NCBI GenBank assembly: GCA_007116295.1
Contig: SKIS01000055.1
Coordinates: 1-8,860, forward strand
Direction: 5' to 3'
DNA length: 8,860 nt
From: Candidatus Woesearchaeota archaeon
GTDB taxonomy: Archaea; Nanobdellota; Nanobdellia; Woesearchaeales; 21-14-0-10-32-9
The notes beneath the pieces were generated by a model that made no database searches, was not told where the DNA came from, and was given only the letters and a program-made list of their open reading frames with translations. The translations under genes were made by a program, and so were the position numbers. Below, piece by piece: positions 6,226 to 8,860 of the stretch (the stretch's first letter is position 1; each line of letters begins with the position of its first letter).

Positions 6226-6234
6226 TATTATAAA
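6226..6234 (+). promoter_or_regulatory. TATA-like box for the RNase P p30 gene
   Basis: TATTATAAA is centred about 27 bases before ATG 6257, giving a leaderless mRNA. The minus-strand reading (TTTATAATA) is only about 18 bases from the zinc-ribbon ATG, too close for that gene; its box may instead be the T-rich minus-strand stretch complementary to about 6236-6243. Confidence 0.45.
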
Positions 6235-6256
6235 CAATAAAAAACTTTTTACTAAT

Positions 6257-6814
6257 ATGTTCATAGATATCGTAATTCCTAAAGGAAATGAAGAGCAGTT
6301 CATCCAAATAGCAAAAGAGCTAGGAACAGAAAAACTCCTATTTTTATACAACGAAAAACCAAAGGAAATCAAAGGACATTTTTCGGGGCAAATAGTAACA
6401 AAGAATCCTGGGCACAAAGCAATATTTTTCTCAAAAGGAAGCAGAGGACTAGTAGAAAATAGAAACGTAAAATTTCACTACGGATTCGAAGAACTAGAAA
6501 AAAAAGACTCTTTACACCACAGAAGAAGCGGCATGAACCAAGTAATATCCAAACTAATGAGTGAAAGAGAAAAAACAATGATTATAGACTTCGAAAAATA
6601 TTTACAAGGACCAAAAGAAATCTATATAGGAAGACTACATCAAAACCTTAAACTAGCAAAAAAATATGGTTTTCAAATAGCAATAGCTAGTTTTGCAACA
6701 AAACCACAAAATTTAAGAGCTGCAAACGAGTTAAAACACTTAATTAAAAGCCTTGGATACCATGACTTAGCAAAAAAATCAGTTCAAACACTAAGCCAAG
6801 CGCTCGAAGAGTAA
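6257..6814 (+). CDS. rnp3: Ribonuclease P protein component 3 (p30/Rpp30)
   Basis: A 185-residue protein of the Rpp30 family, a PHP-like TIM-barrel subunit that pairs with Pop5 and activates the RNase P RNA for 5' tRNA maturation. The opening MFIDIVIP matches the first strand of the family. The HHRRSGMNQVI segment (87-97) matches the conserved R-x-G-x-N region. The strongest signature is GRLHQNLKLAKKYGFQ (125-140), followed by IAIASFA (141-147) and NLRAANELKHLIKSLGY (152-168). Archaeal members usually exceed 200 residues, so this is a compact version with shortened middle loops; no frameshift is visible. The start is ATG 6257 with no ribosome site and a TATA-like box 27 bases upstream. It is divergent from the zinc-ribbon gene and followed after 35 bases by the secreted-protein gene, which has its own promoter. 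Confidence 0.9.
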   Translation: MFIDIVIPKGNEEQFIQIAKELGTEKLLFLYNEKPKEIKGHFSGQIVTKNPGHKAIFFSKGSRGLVENRNVKFHYGFEELEKKDSLHHRRSGMNQVISKLMSEREKTMIIDFEKYLQGPKEIYIGRLHQNLKLAKKYGFQIAIASFATKPQNLRAANELKHLIKSLGYHDLAKKSVQTLSQALEE

Positions 6815-6816
6815 AT

Positions 6817-6824
6817 TTTATATA
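6817..6824 (+). promoter_or_regulatory. TATA box of the secreted-protein gene
   Basis: TTTATATA begins 2 bases after the p30 stop codon and is centred about 30 bases before ATG 6850. Transcription would start at about 6846-6848, leaving almost no leader. A GAGG (6835-6838), 11 bases before the ATG, resembles a ribosome site but would lie upstream of that start, so it matters only on a read-through transcript from p30. Confidence 0.5.
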
Positions 6825-6849
6825 CTACAAAAAAGAGGACAAATAACAT

Positions 6850-8860
6850 ATGAAAAAACTAGTACTACTCCTAGCATTTATTCTAATACTAGTAACACTG
6901 CCAATAACCACGGCAGAATACATGAGTGAAGAAGATAGAAAGTCGCTAACGTTCCAGTCTATTGTTAATGCTGGAGGAGAAGTAAATAAAGATACTACTG
7001 ACTGGGTTGCTTGTACCCATGTGAGAGGTATACGTTCGGGTATATTTGGCAGTATAGACAGGAGAAGATCTCAAACATTTACAGTTCCAAGAGCTCTTTG
7101 TCAAAATTGGGTTAATTCAGGTAGGGTGTTTAATTCTAATACAGGGATATCTCATTCAACCTCTAGCGGGAGCAGCGAACATAGTGCCAGAAGACTAGTT
7201 CAAGGAGCCATAGCAGGAGGATGGAAAGATGTTCATATACATTCATACCTAGTAGGGGATTTAAAGGTATCTTATCCAGGGGCCGTTGAACAAGTATCTG
7301 GTTCCAACACGTACCCGCATCAAGGATTGAGTGTTATAACTGCTCCTTTTTGCCCTTACGAAATAAAAAAAATAAGTCAGATATCTGATTTTTGTAATTG
7401 TGATGGTCAAGTTGTACAAACAAGCCTAGGAGGAATATGTGAGAGTGCGGATTTACAGATTTGCACAGATATAGATAATTGTGGCGATGGTTTGCTTTAT
7501 GGAATTGCTAGTTATTGGAGAAACAACCCCAGTGAGTTTAGTGTTGATTTAACAAACTCAGGCTCTCACATAATTCCTTTTTCAATAGGTTCGCAAATTA
7601 CTTCAAATGATATAGTTGGAACAAATAAATACTATACTTTTGTTTTTGTCCAAGAAGAAGTTAACAATTTAAACTTTCAATTAATACAATCAGATCCTGA
7701 TCAAAGAATTCAGGTGAGGTTGACCCAAATAGACACCCGAGGAGATATAGAGAGCTGGAGTATTGTAAACGAAAGCATTTCCGAGACGTTAACAGGATCA
7801 AATCAACAAACATCAGCAAGTTTTAATGTCGCTCCGGGATGGTTTTTATTGAGAGTAAACTATATATCTCAAGGAAGATCTTCTAGCGCCTTTGAATTAA
7901 AGCTAAGGCAAGGGAATAGTGATATAAATATAAATCAGGTATTCTCAGTAATTAACTCCAAAGGCCCAATATCTATAGATCACACTCAGTTTGATGAAGA
8001 ACAGGCAGAATTTGTTTGCCGAATAGATCCTGTTTTTCAGTCTTTCTGGGCGGAAAGTTGGAGACCTGGTTGGGGGGATGACTTAGGAAAAAACATAACT
8101 AGATGTTGTGGAAATAATCCGTCTACTGATTGGGGAAGTGTCAATCCAGCCACTGGAGATGTTTGCTACAACGATGGCTGGGGAAGCGAAGGATACTGCG
8201 CATTACCATACCCTGTGGGTCTTGGAGAAAGAATACAAGGAACACATATAATAGCAGAAACAGGTCTTTGCTGCGGACCTTTAGAAGGAGTTTCAGCATG
8301 TGAAGATCAGGAATACACTGTTCAGGCTTATACCGAACTAGTGTTTTGTCAAGACATACAAGATGCTGCTTGTTTACCAGGAGATACTTTGATTTCAGGA
8401 TCAGAAGTTACAAATACTTGTGTTGTGCAACAAATATTTGGCGGCGGTTCAAATGAATATGTACAAGAAGTCACATGCAGGTCAAACTCTATGTCTCCAA
8501 AAACTATTACTTCTCAATATGAAGTAGTGCCTTTTACTTCTACTTGTAGTGAGGCTTTTGCTAAGATGGCTAGGTGTCCTGAAAAGCATACAGAATCTAG
8601 AGTTATGACTACTACTGCTTGTAGCGATAGTGGAATTGGCCATGAAAGTGCTTGGAATATTAATGTAGAATATGTTGAAAGTGTTACGTGCACTCCTCAA
8701 ATGCAAAGCTGTGAAGTAGGTAGCTCAAGCGACGAAGACCTTGAGGATAGATTGGGAGAAATTCATCCTAGAGATGTTGAAGATGGACAAAATCAGTTTG
8801 TGTGTATGAATAATTTAGAGTTGGGAGATAATTTAGAGTTCGGAGTAACGCCTAATTCTC
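6850..8860 (+). CDS. Large cysteine-rich secreted protein (3' end outside window)
   Basis: Open from ATG 6850 to the window edge: 670 codons visible, no stop. Residues 1-22 are a clear Sec signal peptide (two Lys, a Leu/Ile core at 4-18, TTA then probable cleavage before E23), so the rest is outside the membrane. It is cysteine-rich, with about 25 Cys, including adjacent pairs C419-C420-G and C474-C475-G, suggesting disulfide-stabilised domains. Residues about 258-355 (from NKYYTFVF through PGWFLLRVNY to FELKLRQ) look like a beta-sandwich similar to the bacterial pre-peptidase C-terminal (PPC) fold. Ser, Thr, Asn and Gln are abundant elsewhere. No catalytic motif is visible; a surface or adhesion role is the best guess. 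Codon use shifts after about codon 35, from A/C-ending to mixed T/G-ending. Confidence 0.9.
   Translation, partial: MKKLVLLLAFILILVTLPITTAEYMSEEDRKSLTFQSIVNAGGEVNKDTTDWVACTHVRGIRSGIFGSIDRRRSQTFTVPRALCQNWVNSGRVFNSNTGISHSTSSGSSEHSARRLVQGAIAGGWKDVHIHSYLVGDLKVSYPGAVEQVSGSNTYPHQGLSVITAPFCPYEIKKISQISDFCNCDGQVVQTSLGGICESADLQICTDIDNCGDGLLYGIASYWRNNPSEFSVDLTNSGSHIIPFSIGSQITSNDIVGTNKYYTFVFVQEEVNNLNFQLIQSDPDQRIQVRLTQIDTRGDIESWSIVNESISETLTGSNQQTSASFNVAPGWFLLRVNYISQGRSSSAFELKLRQGNSDININQVFSVINSKGPISIDHTQFDEEQAEFVCRIDPVFQSFWAESWRPGWGDDLGKNITRCCGNNPSTDWGSVNPATGDVCYNDGWGSEGYCALPYPVGLGERIQGTHIIAETGLCCGPLEGVSACEDQEYTVQAYTELVFCQDIQDAACLPGDTLISGSEVTNTCVVQQIFGGGSNEYVQEVTCRSNSMSPKTITSQYEVVPFTSTCSEAFAKMARCPEKHTESRVMTTTACSDSGIGHESAWNINVEYVESVTCTPQMQSCEVGSSSDEDLEDRLGEIHPRDVEDGQNQFVCMNNLELGDNLEFGVTPNS
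8811..8846 (+). repeat. Tandem 18-base repeat in the secreted-protein gene
   Basis: Two adjacent 18-base units, 8811-8828 and 8829-8846, differ at two positions. In frame they encode NLELGD followed by NLEFGV (residues about 655-666). It may be a recent in-frame duplication or the start of a longer repeat region beyond the window. Confidence 0.6.

Noticed and set aside
8482..8706. Minus-strand 74-codon open frame inside the secreted-protein gene
   Set aside because: It is opposite a continuous plus-strand frame with a signal peptide and cysteine pattern; its own product shows no family features.
1..8860. CRISPR arrays, tRNA or rRNA genes
   Set aside because: No regularly spaced repeats and no tRNA cloverleaf or rRNA-like segments were visible on either strand.

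Overview
The window reads as chromosomal DNA of a very AT-rich archaeon with a compact genome, most likely a DPANN-type lineage such as Woesearchaeota or Pacearchaeota. The lineage is inference; the archaeal assignment is firm. It rests on a threonyl-tRNA synthetase with the archaeal N-terminal editing domain, an RNase P protein of the p30 family, and TATA-like boxes centred about 25-30 bases before several start codons, a spacing that implies leaderless or nearly leaderless mRNAs. There are no tRNA or rRNA genes, CRISPR arrays or insertion sequences, and no gene-free stretch longer than 300 bases.

Layout. 39-1442 (+) is an unassigned intracellular protein with an HExxH zinc-protease motif. 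Tail to tail with it is a minus-strand pair, 2364-1439: a NUDIX hydrolase of the Ap4A-hydrolase type, overlapping by ATGA a membrane-anchored JAMM/MPN metalloprotease. Divergent from these is thrS (2443-4320, +), which ends overlapping msrB (4678-4313, -). Next is a two-gene AbiE toxin-antitoxin module (4773-6052, +): an AbiEi-type winged-helix antitoxin and an AbiEii-type nucleotidyltransferase toxin, preceded by a 16-base-arm inverted repeat that looks like the autoregulatory operator. A 56-residue zinc-ribbon protein (6212-6042, -) overlaps the toxin's end. Divergent from it is an RNase P p30 homologue (6257-6814, +). From 6850 to the window edge runs the start of a large cysteine-rich secreted protein with a signal peptide; it is open and unfinished at 8860.

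How it fits together. Housekeeping translation and RNA-processing genes (thrS, RNase P p30) and repair or cleaning genes (msrB, NUDIX) surround a defence/addiction module. All three convergent gene pairs overlap at their ends (4, 8 and 11 bases). The most interesting items are the AbiE module with its palindromic operator, the apparently outward-facing JAMM protease with AfJAMM-like cysteines, the unassigned HExxH protein, a possible loss of a zinc-ligand cysteine in ThrRS, and the cysteine-rich surface protein, whose composition changes sharply shortly after its signal-peptide segment.
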